A stretch of DNA of 64,000 bases from Nephromyces sp. MM_2019 (lineage: Eukaryota; Apicomplexa; Aconoidasida; Nephromycida). The stretch lies in the NCBI GenBank assembly GCA_015657535.1, contig JADHZB010001925.1, positions 87,946-151,945 on the forward strand, in the 5' to 3' direction. The translations under genes and the position numbers were made by a program. Below, one piece after another: positions 25,567 to 38,659 of this stretch (position 1 is its first letter; every line of letters begins with the position of its first letter). The notes under the pieces were generated by a model. That model was given only the letters and a program-made list of their open reading frames with translations. It did not search any database and was not told the DNA's origin.

Positions 25567-28071
25567 CATAAAAGTTTCATTACCTTCTGCAAGCTGATTT
25601 TATTTTACAAAACAATTCTGTATTCGTCATCTATGACAAAATAAGCTTTGCTAAAACAAATAGAAAGCTCGAAATTGATTATTATAATGTTTACTGAGTT
25701 AAAATGAAGCCAAACTGTCACAACTACCAAAAAGAGAGGAAAATCTTTCTCCTTTTATCTGTTAGTGTTTTCCCAAGCACTGTTTCGTAGCTCATCATCT
25801 TGATTTAATTTAATTGGATACACCATATACTATCGGAACCCTCAAACATAGTTGCTTCTTGGCTAATAATTAAATAACGTCAAATTGATGAAACTGATGC
25901 AAATGATATCTATTACTTTTCCCTCAAATCCTCTACTTCAAAAATCCTTAAAAAAATTGAAACATTTTTCATTTCCAACCCTTATAAGGCACTGAGATTT
26001 TTTCTATTTTCAAATTTAAATGAGAATTTTTTGTTTCCATAATAACTAATAAGGCTTTTAGGCATAACTTTAAAAGTGTACATTAAGAATCTTTTGATAC
26101 CCATAAACAATAAATCTAAGTTCATTCTATTTTTAAAAATTTTAATCAATCACATCTTAGATATCGTAACAATATTCGTAATAATATTCAAATTTTATTG
26201 TCATGCGACAAAAATTAACTCATTCTAATACCACATCAAGTGTGATAAAAATGCGTTGTTTCAAGGCTCCATGAATTTCAAATAGCTCAAAAAGCTTACA
26301 AAAGTAAGAATAAGTAGTAAAACATATAGAATAGGTGTCATTATTTTGGAATGGTTTTTTATTCATAGATCCACAATTTTACTACAATTTAGCTTAAGTC
26401 CTTAAATGTTTCGTTGAGGATAAAATAATGTGTATACCTTAGCAAACGTAGCACAATGCATGCTTTAAACTTTCTCAGTATGCAAGAAATCAGCATCGTG
26501 TCCTTTTAAACTTATTTCAAGGTGTGCTTGATATATTCTCAGCACACAATATGTTAATCAATACACAAGCTATATATTTCCATGAATTATGAAATTATAA
26601 TTAACTCCAATTCTAATTAATTTCTAAAATTAGCAAACTTACACATAGACTTACCTCTTGAAAAATAAACTAGATTCAATCTCTAAAGATATGTTTAAGA
26701 TGCTAGGTAGAATAAAATCACGAAAGTATAAAGCAGTGATATGTAGAAACAGAAAAAATTACAGTTAAAACTAATCGTCACATATGTATACGTTCTAGTT
26801 TTATGCAATTTTAGGTTAATTTCCATCTTATTGCAATCCTAATATAACAACATAATGCTTAGAATAAAATCTTTGTTTTTCATATATATTCGTTAAAATT
26901 CCACTCTCTGGGCTTCTCACGCAAACTATACTTACACAGACACACTCCTAGCAATTCTGAATAGTACCACCATATAAACAAGCTTACTGTACTAAACTAT
27001 GCTGATGTCTCAAATCCTAAAAAATACCGAAATGTCTTATAATTAAATTTTCTAAGCTACTAAATTTCTAAGATAATTAGCCCTGGCCTATATACTTGCT
27101 TCAATTTGTACACACTTCCATCAAAACTAGAGAATCCAATTATTTAAACCTCAATAGACACCAGTTTTTCAGCTTGGAAACTTTCAAAACAAGCTTAATT
27201 TCAATCAACTTTTGAATAACCCACCCAGTCGGCACTCTATGAGCTATACTCTATGTCTCTGCATTAATATCAGACACCTGAAACACAGCTTACTATTGAT
27301 TCAAACCCTCTATTTTGTAAGTATCAGCACACATTTGTCCTCTCATATCCAATGATAAAACACTCTTAGATTACAAAGCATTTTTCATTGGGGCTTAGCC
27401 AATCAAATCTTTGTTCTATGTGAAATTCGGAACCAAGAGTGTACCTACACAACATTCAAGAAAGTCTGATTACAGCTTATACATACACACATCATCAATC
27501 AACTGGTTACTGCAGAGATTTATGAACCAAAATTTCTCAGAAAGCTTATATATTAAAGGAGGCTTAACTACATTGAGGCTGAAGGAATCCTCATTAGCTA
27601 CGATTTACTTAACTTATTCGACTCAATCTCAATAGGTTGGCAACTCTCTAAAATAGCAAACTACTTATACATATGCTAACATATACAACTACCCATGAGC
27701 TCTTACTAAGACATATCACATCAAAGCATCAGTACATCAATAACACTTTACACCAACCAGGACACATTTACTTGAATATCCTTACATACCTACCCTTACT
27801 AACCTAATTTTACCTGCCTATCTGTGTATACCTATTCATACACACCTACCCATATATGCCTATACATAAACACCTACCTTTACATATCTATCAGTACAAA
27901 TATACCTATATATCCCAGCCAACTCTCCCGTGCTTACATAAATATAAAAGCACACCCTCATTATCTATAGGCTAGTCACACCAAGTATACTTTGACCAAA
28001 TTTGAACGCGTTTCTGGAAGCCCAAACAGTTTTTGACAAATCCAATTTGAATTACATCCTCTACACACAAA
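25567..28071. other. Spacer between WD40 gene and ankyrin-PHAX gene
   Basis: About 2.5 kb of AT-rich sequence. A 74-codon plus-strand frame at 27411-27635 has no recognisable features and is probably chance. From about 27650 the plus strand becomes pyrimidine/CA-rich up to the ankyrin-PHAX start. Confidence 0.5.
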
Positions 28072-31000
28072 ATGATAAACAGTTTTGAAGTGCTTCCCAA
28101 AGTGGAAAACAGCGATTATTTAGAGAAGACTGATGTTGATGATCTAAATCGTGAGATATACTCTTTTATAAACCTTTGTATGGAATCTGTGAACAATATC
28201 CCTCAGCTACCTTCACTCAATGGTAGGAATACATATACAATAGTATTTATTTAAGCACTGAATTCATTATATTGTAATAGTTTAGATATCTTTCGATAAT
28301 GTATATATAGGCTATGTAAAAACTTATTTTCATTAATTCATCAGATATTCTATTGCACCTAGATAGTTCTGTATCACATTATATACCCACACACTTTCTT
28401 TCACACAATTAGTCTTTAAATAAGCATATCAATATCTCCATTCTCTTTTTTTCGCTATTATTTGTATACCTTTGCCTGCACACACATGCATACAATATTA
28501 CATTTATACAAATTCTAACTCTTAATTACACTTTTACACACCAAATTTTCTACATCACGACACATTAACTCACACCAATGTATATAAACTCACACATTAA
28601 CCCACCAACACACAATTCATTCATACACACTTTTAGACACATATACAATCTTATAAATCACATGTAACGCACACTATCACAAATTTATATGTGTGTACGT
28701 AAATGTTGTGTAGGGGCCCCACAATTTGAAAATAATGAGCAAGAAATGCCCTTAAATGGCCGTAAACCGCCGGGTCTTGAGGCTGTTGACGAATCGATGC
28801 AATTTTTAAGAGGTAAGCACTTTTTACACACAAAAAATATACTTGGATCTTTAGTAATATTTTTACACGAATTTACTAAAATTACTTGAACAAATTTACA
28901 CACATTTTTAATTGCCTATGAATTCCCCCTTTAGCCTCCTTTCTCGGAAATTGTTTTGCAATCCGTCGATTTTTAGATAAGGGTGTAGACAGGCATTACT
29001 GGTAATCCTCTATTGCTTATTATACAATCTGATGTGTGTGTGTGTGCTTAAAAAAATTTTATTTGTACAATACTCTAACTAATTTCGAGTTGATGTGTGC
29101 ATTTAATCCTTCATTTCTCATACTAGCCAATTTTTGCTTTCATAGCATATCCGCACACTCCACACACAGCCTAGTACACACCTATAAACACACCCACAAC
29201 ACATACTAAACGCCTTACACAGCAACTATCTAAACACACACACACACACACAAATGCACACACACGAAATACAAATACACACAGACACACGCCATCACGT
29301 ACACAAACACACACACACACACATACACAACCTCCCCCATATACACACCACATACATACACAAAACACATTTTACAGTGATAAAGTAGGGAGGAATGCAT
29401 TACATTATGCTGTGGCCGGGGGCCGAGAGTCTGCTGTGAAAATGTTAATTGATTCGGGGATTAAAGTGAGTAAATCGAAATACTTGATGTGTGCATGTAC
29501 ACACTAAATTACATGTAGTATAATAATCAAACACTCATGCATAGATACACATTTTTATTATTGTACTCACATTCTTTATAAACTCATTAAAACATAGTTT
29601 TATTCATTCCCTATCTTATACACATCTACTGTGTGCAAACCATTTACTTTCATTGAATTTTTGACTAGGATTGTTTTACATATTTTTATGTTAGATTGAT
29701 ATACCTGATTGTAAGAAATGGACACCTCTATTAATTGCAATAAATAAAAATTTTGCAAAAGAAGTTAAAATACTCCTCGAGGCTGGTGCTGATATCCATG
29801 CACAATTAGAGCATCATCTATTCCCATGTCGTTCAGTTGCAGCTGTGGTCAGTACACACACACACACACACACATTTAGTAGATAAATTACACACACATC
29901 ATACCCATTACACATTACACACACATATATACCACACACACATCATACCCATTACACATAACACATAAATACTCTTCATTACACACTCAAAGCACATATT
30001 ACACATCACGCACGCATGCATATCACACACACACATTACATATGCACATACTATACTCTATACACATGTAACGTGCAAATAGTATAAACATAGATACTAT
30101 AAACACATAAAATATATTCTTACATATCTTCAAGTATACACTATTTGGTATTAATAACATATATATTTATATTTGTTTGTATCTGTGTGTGTGTGTTTTT
30201 CATTTTCCATTCTATTTCACATTTTTTAATGAAACGTGTACATACAAAACAGAGTGAAGCTATCCATTTTTCTGCAATTCAAAAAAATAGAGAAATCACA
30301 GAAATGTTGTTACAATACGGATCTGATAGTGAGTTATTTCAATTTGTTATACTACACTAAACCATTTTCATTTGAAATATATATATATATGCATTATATA
30401 TATAGTATACCAATTTGTAACTTATGATACACATTGAAATAAACTCCACATAATTTACATTTTTGATACACCCTTTTAAGAATTTTAATGAATTTAAATA
30501 TAGTACACATTTATCTACTAAACATACGCTATCTATTACTACATCACCATATCATCCTTTCAAATATAAATACATATTCTCACCACTTTGGATATTTAGA
30601 CACCTTTATTCAACACACACACACAGATACATACACACACACAGATACATACACACACACATTCACACACAGACACATACACACAGATACATACACACAG
30701 ACACATACACCCATACACACACAGATACATACACACAGATACAAACAAACAGATACATACACAGATACATACACATACACACACATACTTATTTCACTAA
30801 TAATTTTAGTAAACTGCACTGATACGAGTATGCGTACACCTCTTCACTATGCATCCTGTCGGTCCAACTCTGAGTATGTACAATGGCTCATTGAAAAGGG
30901 TACTTTAAAATAATTGCACAAACATATATATATATATATATAAATATCTATATAAACACGAGTTTTAACATATTTGAAAGTCATAAATTTTCTTATTTAT

Positions 31001-31287
31001 TTATATTTGAAGCTACTCTACACACAGTTTTATTATTAAGTATAGAATTCACACATACAGCTCCTTCATATATATACAGAATTCTCTCACTCTTTGTATT
31101 ATTGATACACACATATTACACAAACAAAACGTGTGTATGGTGTTTAACAAATCTAATATTTACATATAATTTATTATGTGTGTAGGAGCCAATTTGAATG
31201 CCACTGACATACACAAACGTACACCTATCCATTCATCTTGCTTGAATGGAAATGTAAGTCACAATAAATCTAACACATAGTACTTTT

Positions 31288-31353
<66 letters not shown>

Positions 31354-31737
31354 CCCTTTTTATATTTATTTTAGTGGGTAAATACACAAATTCTTTTATC
31401 AAAAGGTTGCTCACCACTCACAAAAGATATCTGGGACTTAACTGCCTACAATTTGTTACATATTAGAGGGTACAAAGAAATGGTAATTTATTATAATAGT
31501 GTTTTTGTAAATTAAATAATGAATTCACCTGTTTTTCTTAAACGCGTCTCAAACATATTTTCTCATTTGGATAACTCAATATAATTATATATATATATAT
31601 ATATATGTGTGTATGTATATATAAGTGGGTGTTTTTATCTATGTGTGTATATGTATGTGTATATATATGTGCATGCGTGTATGTATATGTGTGTATGTTT
31701 GTATATATATGTATATATATGTTTATATGTATGTGTA

Positions 31738-31776
<39 letters not shown>

Positions 31777-32966
31777 ATATATATGTGTGTGTCCACATGT
31801 TTATGGAAATTTTGATTGTAGATCTATGTGTATTAAACTACACACAAACATATACCACATATTTAATTAGAAAAAACAAATGGATGAGTATCTCATCAAG
31901 GAAAACATACAATTAAGCCCTCAAGTAACATCCATGGAGCCTCTCGAAGAAACTGTGTATAATATATTACAGACGGGTTTAAAGGTATATACACTTATTT
32001 ATTTTTGTCTATATATTTTTAAAACATCTTGAGATAGTTTCTCATAATATGTGTGTATATTTATAATTTCAATTATACACATTATATAGGAAAGGAACAC
32101 ATCTCAACTTCAACGAGCTGTGAAAAAATTGGGAAGTTTAACCTGTTTAGAATTATACCAAAAAACAATGACTCTAGAACAGAATGGTATATATATGATT
32201 AAGCAATTTTAACACCTAAATTACACACACACATTGTCAATAATATATTTTTATATACACATTTCCAAGGAATAAATATCCATACACACCTCTTCAAAAT
32301 AAAAATCTTTACAATACACATACACACCCTTTCAGAAAATACTTATCTACATAGACATCTTTACACAAATAAATTTAGAGACACGCACTCCTTCAATAAA
32401 TATATATCTACTCACTTCACACAATTGACTTTACACACAACTCTTCACATACCTCTACAATCATATCTCTTACAAATCACTGACCTACACACAGTGTTTA
32501 TACATAAATTTTTTTTTTGTATGTATATGTACATACTTAAGCTTTCTACTTTAAGAATATACAAACACTTTCACCTATTTATATACACACATATTATAAT
32601 TACACACATTTCAGGTGGTACGATGACCAATGATGGTCAACGTCGCAAAACACCTGGTGGTGTTTTTTACACATTTTTAAAGGAGAAAATAAAAAACAAT
32701 GAAATCCCCTTAGAACATTGGAGATATATTTCTCAGGTCATATTTTGTATTTATTTGTGTGTATATAAGTCATTACACACACACACATATATATATACAC
32801 TCACATACGTACATAAATACACACATACACACACACACACACGCACAAACATACACACAAACATAAACACGCACAAACATACACACAAACATACACACAC
32901 ACAACACACACGCACAAACATACACACACACAACACATACACACACACACACATAAACACAAACAT

Positions 32967-33019
<53 letters not shown>

Positions 33020-33069
33020 NNNNNNNNNNNNNNNNNNNNNNNNNNNNNNNNNNNNNNNNNNNNNNNNNN

Positions 33070-33137
<68 letters not shown>

Positions 33138-33976
33138 TACAAACATATATATGAAATATATATATATATACACACACACATACACACATACATATATAGT
33201 CACAATTTATACATAACTACCCCACTCCGCCTATATACCTCACTTAAATTGCTTATATAATTTATCTACACACACTCAGAATAATAAGAATTTTCAAACA
33301 CACATTATAAACACTGTTGATACATTTTTATATACATACATTTGAACTATAAGTCACACATACACCTATAAGTACAATAAGAATAGTAAAAATTAAAGTG
33401 TGTGTGTGCATGTGTATGTAGAGTTTAACAAGAATAATAAAAGCGTATATGTATATATGTGTGTGTGTAATATGTAATGAGATTGATAAAAATTAAATTA
33501 TGTTTGTTAATGTGTTTATTAAGAATAATATAAATGTATATGTGTGTATGTGTGTGTGTGTGTGTGTTCGTAAAGATCTTGAGAATAAATAATATGTATA
33601 TTTTTCTGTGTGTGTACAGGAAGAAAAAGAAAAACATCTTATATATAAAAATAAGAGGAATAAAAATATAACTAATAATAAAATAGATAAAATAATAAAA
33701 TCACAAACTACACACACAGCAGCTATAACTACAGATAAACTTGTACCTACTATAGAACGTATAAATATACCCAACAAACAATTAAACAATACACACAATA
33801 TGGCTATATCATATGAACATTTTCAATCATTACCCATATTAAATATTTCACCTATACACATGTTACCATCTCTAAACAGACCAAATCCACCAGCACCACC
33901 ACCTCCTCCACCAACAACAACTCGCCATAAAAATTCAAATTTTAAAAAGAGACAAACACGCACTAAAATACAATAA
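28072..33976 (+). CDS. Ankyrin-repeat protein with C-terminal PHAX-type RNA-binding domain
   Basis: Thirteen exons close in phase to 529 residues: 28072-28222, 28714-28812, 28935-29001, 29378-29465, 29695-29847, 30253-30328, 30810-30899, 31186-31253, 31375-31482, 31871-31984, 32090-32186, 32615-32736 and 33620-33976. Ankyrin repeats run from about 106 to 300, with cores such as GRNALHYAVAGG, WTPLLIAI, RTPLHYASC and RTPIHSSC, nearly one repeat per exon. Residues 339-430 match the RNA-binding domain of PHAX (phosphorylated adaptor for RNA export): a helix with RAVKKLG, then LELYQKT, GGTMTNDGQRRKTPGGVF, and a basic tail KEKHLIYKNKRNK. In animals PHAX adapts capped snRNA for CRM1 export. The C-terminus has a Pro run (PPAPPPPPP). 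Likely binds RNA in the nucleus, with ankyrin repeats holding a partner. The two parts share one open chain with good splice sites, though transcripts would confirm it. Intron 12 contains the assembly gap. Confidence 0.9.
29850..30200. repeat. CA tract beside the donor and TG tract near the acceptor of intron 5
   Basis: The intron 29848-30252 of the ankyrin-PHAX gene opens with gtcagt and then a (CA)n run to about 29873. A duplicated unit of about 46 bp (cacacatcatacccattaca) follows at 29890-29965. A TG run sits at about 30184-30196, 56 bases before the acceptor. Confidence 0.75.
30615..30784. repeat. CA-rich minisatellite in ankyrin-PHAX intron 6
   Basis: Repeated variants of cacacagatacata and cacacagacacata fill most of the 3' half of the intron 30329-30809. 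Open frames through it are products of the repeat, not genes. Confidence 0.85.
31290..31352. repeat. Pure (CA)n microsatellite, ankyrin-PHAX intron 8
   Basis: An uninterrupted dinucleotide run of about 63 bases occupies half of a 121-base intron, ending about 20 bases before the acceptor of exon 9. Confidence 0.95.
32776..33190. repeat. Long CA-rich microsatellite in ankyrin-PHAX intron 12, interrupted by an assembly gap
   Basis: CA repeats with interspersed cacaaacata units lead into a pure (CA)n run (32972-33019), 50 N bases (33020-33069), and more pure (CA)n to about 33132, then TA/CA mixtures. The true length is unknown because of the gap. Confidence 0.95.
33020..33069. other. Assembly gap of 50 N
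   Basis: Exactly 50 N bases inside a pure (CA)n run, presumably a scaffold gap where the microsatellite could not be read through. It lies in an intron and does not affect the predicted protein. Confidence 0.98.
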
Positions 33977-35150
33977 TATATATATACAAATAATAATTTT
34001 GTATATGAAAACATTTATCCAAAAAGAAAAAATGACACACAAACATATATATAATCATTTTAAATACATACATATCTATGAACCTATCTTATTTCATCAG
34101 TATAGATAAATCTCTTTTACAAAAATACATCAGTTTTAATAACAATATACACACACACACAAATCTCAATCTATACAAATACACACAAAAAAATTATATA
34201 TATACTTGTACCTCTCTCTCTCTTCCTACACATACATACACACAAAACCTCTCTTAAAAAGAACATACATATACACAAAAATTTATTGATATCAATTTAT
34301 ATATACACAAACTTAAAATTATTAACCTAAACTTTATTTTTATATATTTTATTATACAAAATTATTATTGTATATATTTAAGTCGATATTGTTTAGCTTA
34401 TATATATATATAAATATATATATTTTTTTTTATGTTTCAGTTAAGATAAATAATGGAGTAGACGTGTGTGTATATGGTTAATTATTTGTTATATATATGT
34501 ATACACACAGAAAATATATCAAAAATAAATATGTGTGTGTATATATTTAAAACCTAAATATTCTCGGAACGAACGAAACTACAACCAGTTTATATGACAT
34601 AAAAATGTGTGTGTATTTTGAAGTAAACTATGTGTGTGTATAAATACATATGAATGAATAAATTACTTCTAACAAATTTAGGAAACAAAAAAATAGTACT
34701 TGAAAATTATATATATAGAATTCATAATTATATCAATGTTTGTATGTGTGTGGTTCAATATGGAGGTTTGTATATTTGAAGTTCAAAATGTGTCGGTATA
34801 TATGTGGAATTTAAATTAAGTGTGTCTAAATTTGTGACAAGTTAAGCTTGTGTATGTTGAAAAATGTGTATGTATGTATATGTAATTTAAAATAGGCAAG
34901 TGTGTCTGAAATTAAAAATTAGGTATGTATATCTGGGATTTAAAAAGAAAAGTGTCTATTTGTAATTCAAAATGCAGAATCTAAGATAAAAAAATTATTC
35001 ATCTAAAATTATATATACAACACAAGATTTGTGTGTAAAATGTTGATTTACTTAAAAATTCTGAAAATTTTAAATATCAAAATTTCTTTTATTAAGACAT
35101 CAAAATTAGAGGGTTGACAAGTATTCTGATTGGAAATCCTAAAATTTAAG

Positions 35151-35181
<31 letters not shown>

Positions 35182-35260
35182 CTTAAAGATTTATGTCTAA
35201 TACGTTTCTATGGTTTCTTTGTATGTGTGTGTATATTATAATTATTGTATGTGTGTGAAA
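33977..35260. other. Convergent spacer between ankyrin-PHAX and phosphoserine aminotransferase genes
   Basis: About 1.3 kb of TA- and CA/TG-rich simple sequence between two 3' ends. No open frame or RNA gene is supported. The plus strand shifts from CA-rich (left) to TG-rich (right), each side matching the bias of the neighbouring gene's introns. Confidence 0.55.
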
Positions 35261-35581
35261 TTATAAATTTACCTTCATAAAGTCTTTGAATGCTAATACA
35301 CCTTCTAGAGGGAAACCATTATATATAGAGGCACGGAATCCACCCACTGAGCGATGGCCAGCCTAAAAATTTTCATAAAATGGAATATGTGTAATAGTAT
35401 ATAACTATATATATATAATTGTGTGTACGTAGGTATATAAATATGTAATTGTTAGTGGGTACATAAATATATATAATTGGATATATAAGTGTATAATTGT
35501 GCGTGTACAAGTATAGAGTTACATATATATGTATATAATGTGTGAGTACAAGTGTATAATTACATATAAGTAGAGTGTGAG

Positions 35582-35614
<33 letters not shown>

Positions 35615-35987
35615 CACAACATTGTTAATTAAGAGTTTCAGTTCAATTGTGTGTAATTACATCAAAAATATTACCAAGTTTTTGAACGAATTATCTTCCG
35701 CAGAATTTAAAAATTGTTTAACGAGTTTATCATTACCATCCATAATCTATAAATCAATATATATATATATATAAATATATCATTATGTGCGTTATATGTA
35801 ATATTAAGAGTGTTTGTGTAAAATAAAAATAGATGTATTAAAGATAAATTGTGTTGTTTATAAACAAAGAAATATGTGAAGGGAATGAGGAGAAAGTGTA
35901 TGTGTGTATAATATACACCTTAGAAAATAAAGATACACTGAGAAAATATATAAAAGTTATGTGTGTATATGAGTGTGTGTGTGCGTA

Positions 35988-36071
<84 letters not shown>

Positions 36072-38659
36072 TTATATATATGATATACACCTCATAAAAA
36101 AGGCAATACAATAAAGTAATGTGTAGAATGATTACATTAAAGATAACATTCATATTTGAACGATAGTTCTTGTCTATAACGCTATTATAAAAACCATCTG
36201 ACTCATCAATTGTGTCATAAATTAATTTTGTTTTGTAGTCGTTGAATTTACCCCAATAGTCTAAACCACCCTTTTGTTTGATATGTTTAGCAACGAGTCC
36301 AATTATATATATAGACCAACAACAGGGTGTATTATAGAGTGAATCATTTTTTACTTGTAAACTATAATCACACACACTTGGGCAAGGACTTAATGTTTTT
36401 CCTGTATATATATATGTGTGTGTATTGTGTGATATATAGATAGATAAATACATAGGATGTATCATTATAGATGAAGAAGAAGGATATAATTGGTTGTGTA
36501 GAGATATTACATTAGGTAATATATGTGTGTATACATCTAGAGCTGTATGCTTCTGTATGTGAAGCTGGTGTGCGTCCATGTTATAAATATATATATACAC
36601 ACAAATAAACATATATATACACACAAGTGAACATATATATACACAAAAATAAATATATATAAGTATTTATAAATATACCCAATACTGTTGGGTCCGTAAT
36701 AACAAGTGTTGAACCTGCGGGACCTAAATTCTTTTGAGCGCTTGCTATAAGATGTATATACACAGAAAATACACACATTAATATAAATAAAATTATACAC
36801 GTTAGAAATCAAGTTATACATACACATTTATTATCAATCATACACAGTCCAATCACATGACTAAATCAGACTCAAATTACACACAACCTCCCCCCTCCCA
36901 AGACCCACACACACACCCAACACGCACACATACACCTTCCCAACAACCCTCCCCCCCCCACACAACACACCCACCCAACACACATACCCCCAATACACAT
37001 AACTAACCAAAAACTAAGTTGTGTTGTGTGATATCAATAGGCTTAGAACAGAGGGAAGAAGATAAATCACCGACAAGTGGTACACCTTCAAATTTGGGGG
37101 GCTCAGGAAATTGTAAACCAGAAATTGTTTCATTGTGGCAGTAAAACAAATAAGATGTGTTTGTAGGTACAGACCAGGTAGATTGGTCAGGTATAGTAGT
37201 GTAACCCCATTTTGATCCATCACATGCAAACTGTGCATTTCCAAATTTCTTGCACTCTTCAAATGCCTTATGACTCCATTGCCTAAGAATATGTGTGTGA
37301 GGTGTGTTTTGGGGTGTGTGTTGTGTGATGTGTGTGTGGTGTAAGGTGTGCGGGGGGTAGTGAGTGAGATATATGGGTGGGGTGTATTTTAGGATGAAAA
37401 AAAAAATTAGAGTGTGTGGAGGGGGAAAGGTTAATCGAATATATAAAAAACAAGAGGTGTGTGTATGTATATCATTTTGATAATATTTACCCTGTGACTG
37501 CATAACTTGCAGTAGCGTTTTGACTCTTCAACATATTGAGGGGGACTGATGCAAATTGGAGTGTGCCACCACCCTTTAAGATGTGTATATACAGAGTAAT
37601 GTGTATGTGTTGTGTGTGTGTTTATATATTGAGTGGGTGCTTATATAGTAAATGTGCGTCTATGTAGTGTGTGTATATTTGTGTAGTGTATCGTGTGTAT
37701 TTTATGTGTTGTGTGTAATGTGTGTGTATGTTTGTAGTGTGGGGTGTGTGCTTGTATTGTATGTGTGTGTGTAGGTAGAGTGTATTTAAAATAAAGGGTA
37801 ACTTACATGCATATAAAATATTTTGTAATATTCAGATAGCCCTAATACTTCTCTAAGTGTAGAGATTGACTCATCCAATACATGTTTGAATTCCTTACTG
37901 CGATGAGACTAACAAAAATATACGTGGGAGTTTTTTATATATATGTTTTAATATAGGGAATATATGTATGTGTGTTTTATATGTTAGGACAATTGTGTAT
38001 ATTATGTCATGAGTTTTAAGAATGTAAGTTCTAGGTGATGAGTAAATTGTGTGTGTATTGTTTCAAATGTATTTAAAAGTGTGTGGGCTGCTTTAAATGT
38101 ATTTAGGAATGTGTGTGTATTGTTTCAAATATATTTAGAACTGTGTGTTTGTAGTATCTAGAATTTTATAAGCTACCATCTCCATAATACTCATTCCAGA
38201 TTTTTTATGGTTATATAAATCCTCCTCAACTTGTTGGAGCACGTCATATGGCAGGCATGATGGGCCTATAAAACAAATTACAATCTGTTTAAATTTAGAA
38301 ATGAAGGTTACATAAGCATGTACACACATTACTTCATTAAACGATCTAAGTAAATATGTACTCATATGTACTTGTGTACATACTCCCCCAGGCTCATACA
38401 CATCCATTCAGTCACGTAGACACACACACACACACAAAACTTACACACACACAAACACTTACACACACACAAACACTTACACACTTACACTCACACTTAC
38501 GCTCAAACACTTTTACACACACTCACACATACATACTAACACAAACACAAATACAAACACACAAATGCACACATAAACACACACACAGGTAGAGAATATA
38601 ATAGTAGGGAGTGTTAGGGAATTACCTGCAGAAAAATTATAAACGCGATTTTCTTGCAT
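35261..38659 (-). CDS. serC: Phosphoserine aminotransferase
   Basis: PLP enzyme of serine biosynthesis: 3-phosphohydroxypyruvate plus glutamate gives phosphoserine. Nine exons close in phase to 362 residues, the usual length: 38659-38626, 38265-38177, 37908-37807, 37573-37491, 37282-37008, 36744-36679, 36401-36136, 35746-35675 and 35362-35261. The N-terminus [13 protein letters not shown] is characteristic. GMSIMEM|SHRS and [13 protein letters not shown] follow. PLP lysine is K199 in [35 protein letters not shown] and [14 protein letters not shown] complete the family pattern. The gene ends by reading through a possible donor into FMKVNL and a stop at 35263-35261. Exon 1 is only 34 coding bases, so naive annotation could miss it. 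Identity is certain. Confidence 0.95.
35992..36069. repeat. (TG)n microsatellite in the intron before phosphoserine aminotransferase exon 8
   Basis: A nearly pure TG run broken only by a short tatgtatgta segment, within the intron 35747-36135. Confidence 0.93.

Noticed and set aside
30463..30913. Open frames of His/Thr-rich repeats on the plus strand and Cys/Val repeats on the minus strand
   Set aside because: They are translations of a CA-type repeat that lies within an intron of the ankyrin-PHAX gene, although the last codons of one overlap the real exon 7.
32425..33216. Long frame through (CA)n and the N gap
   Set aside because: Only 32615-32736 is exon; the rest is microsatellite that stays open because CA repeats lack stops.
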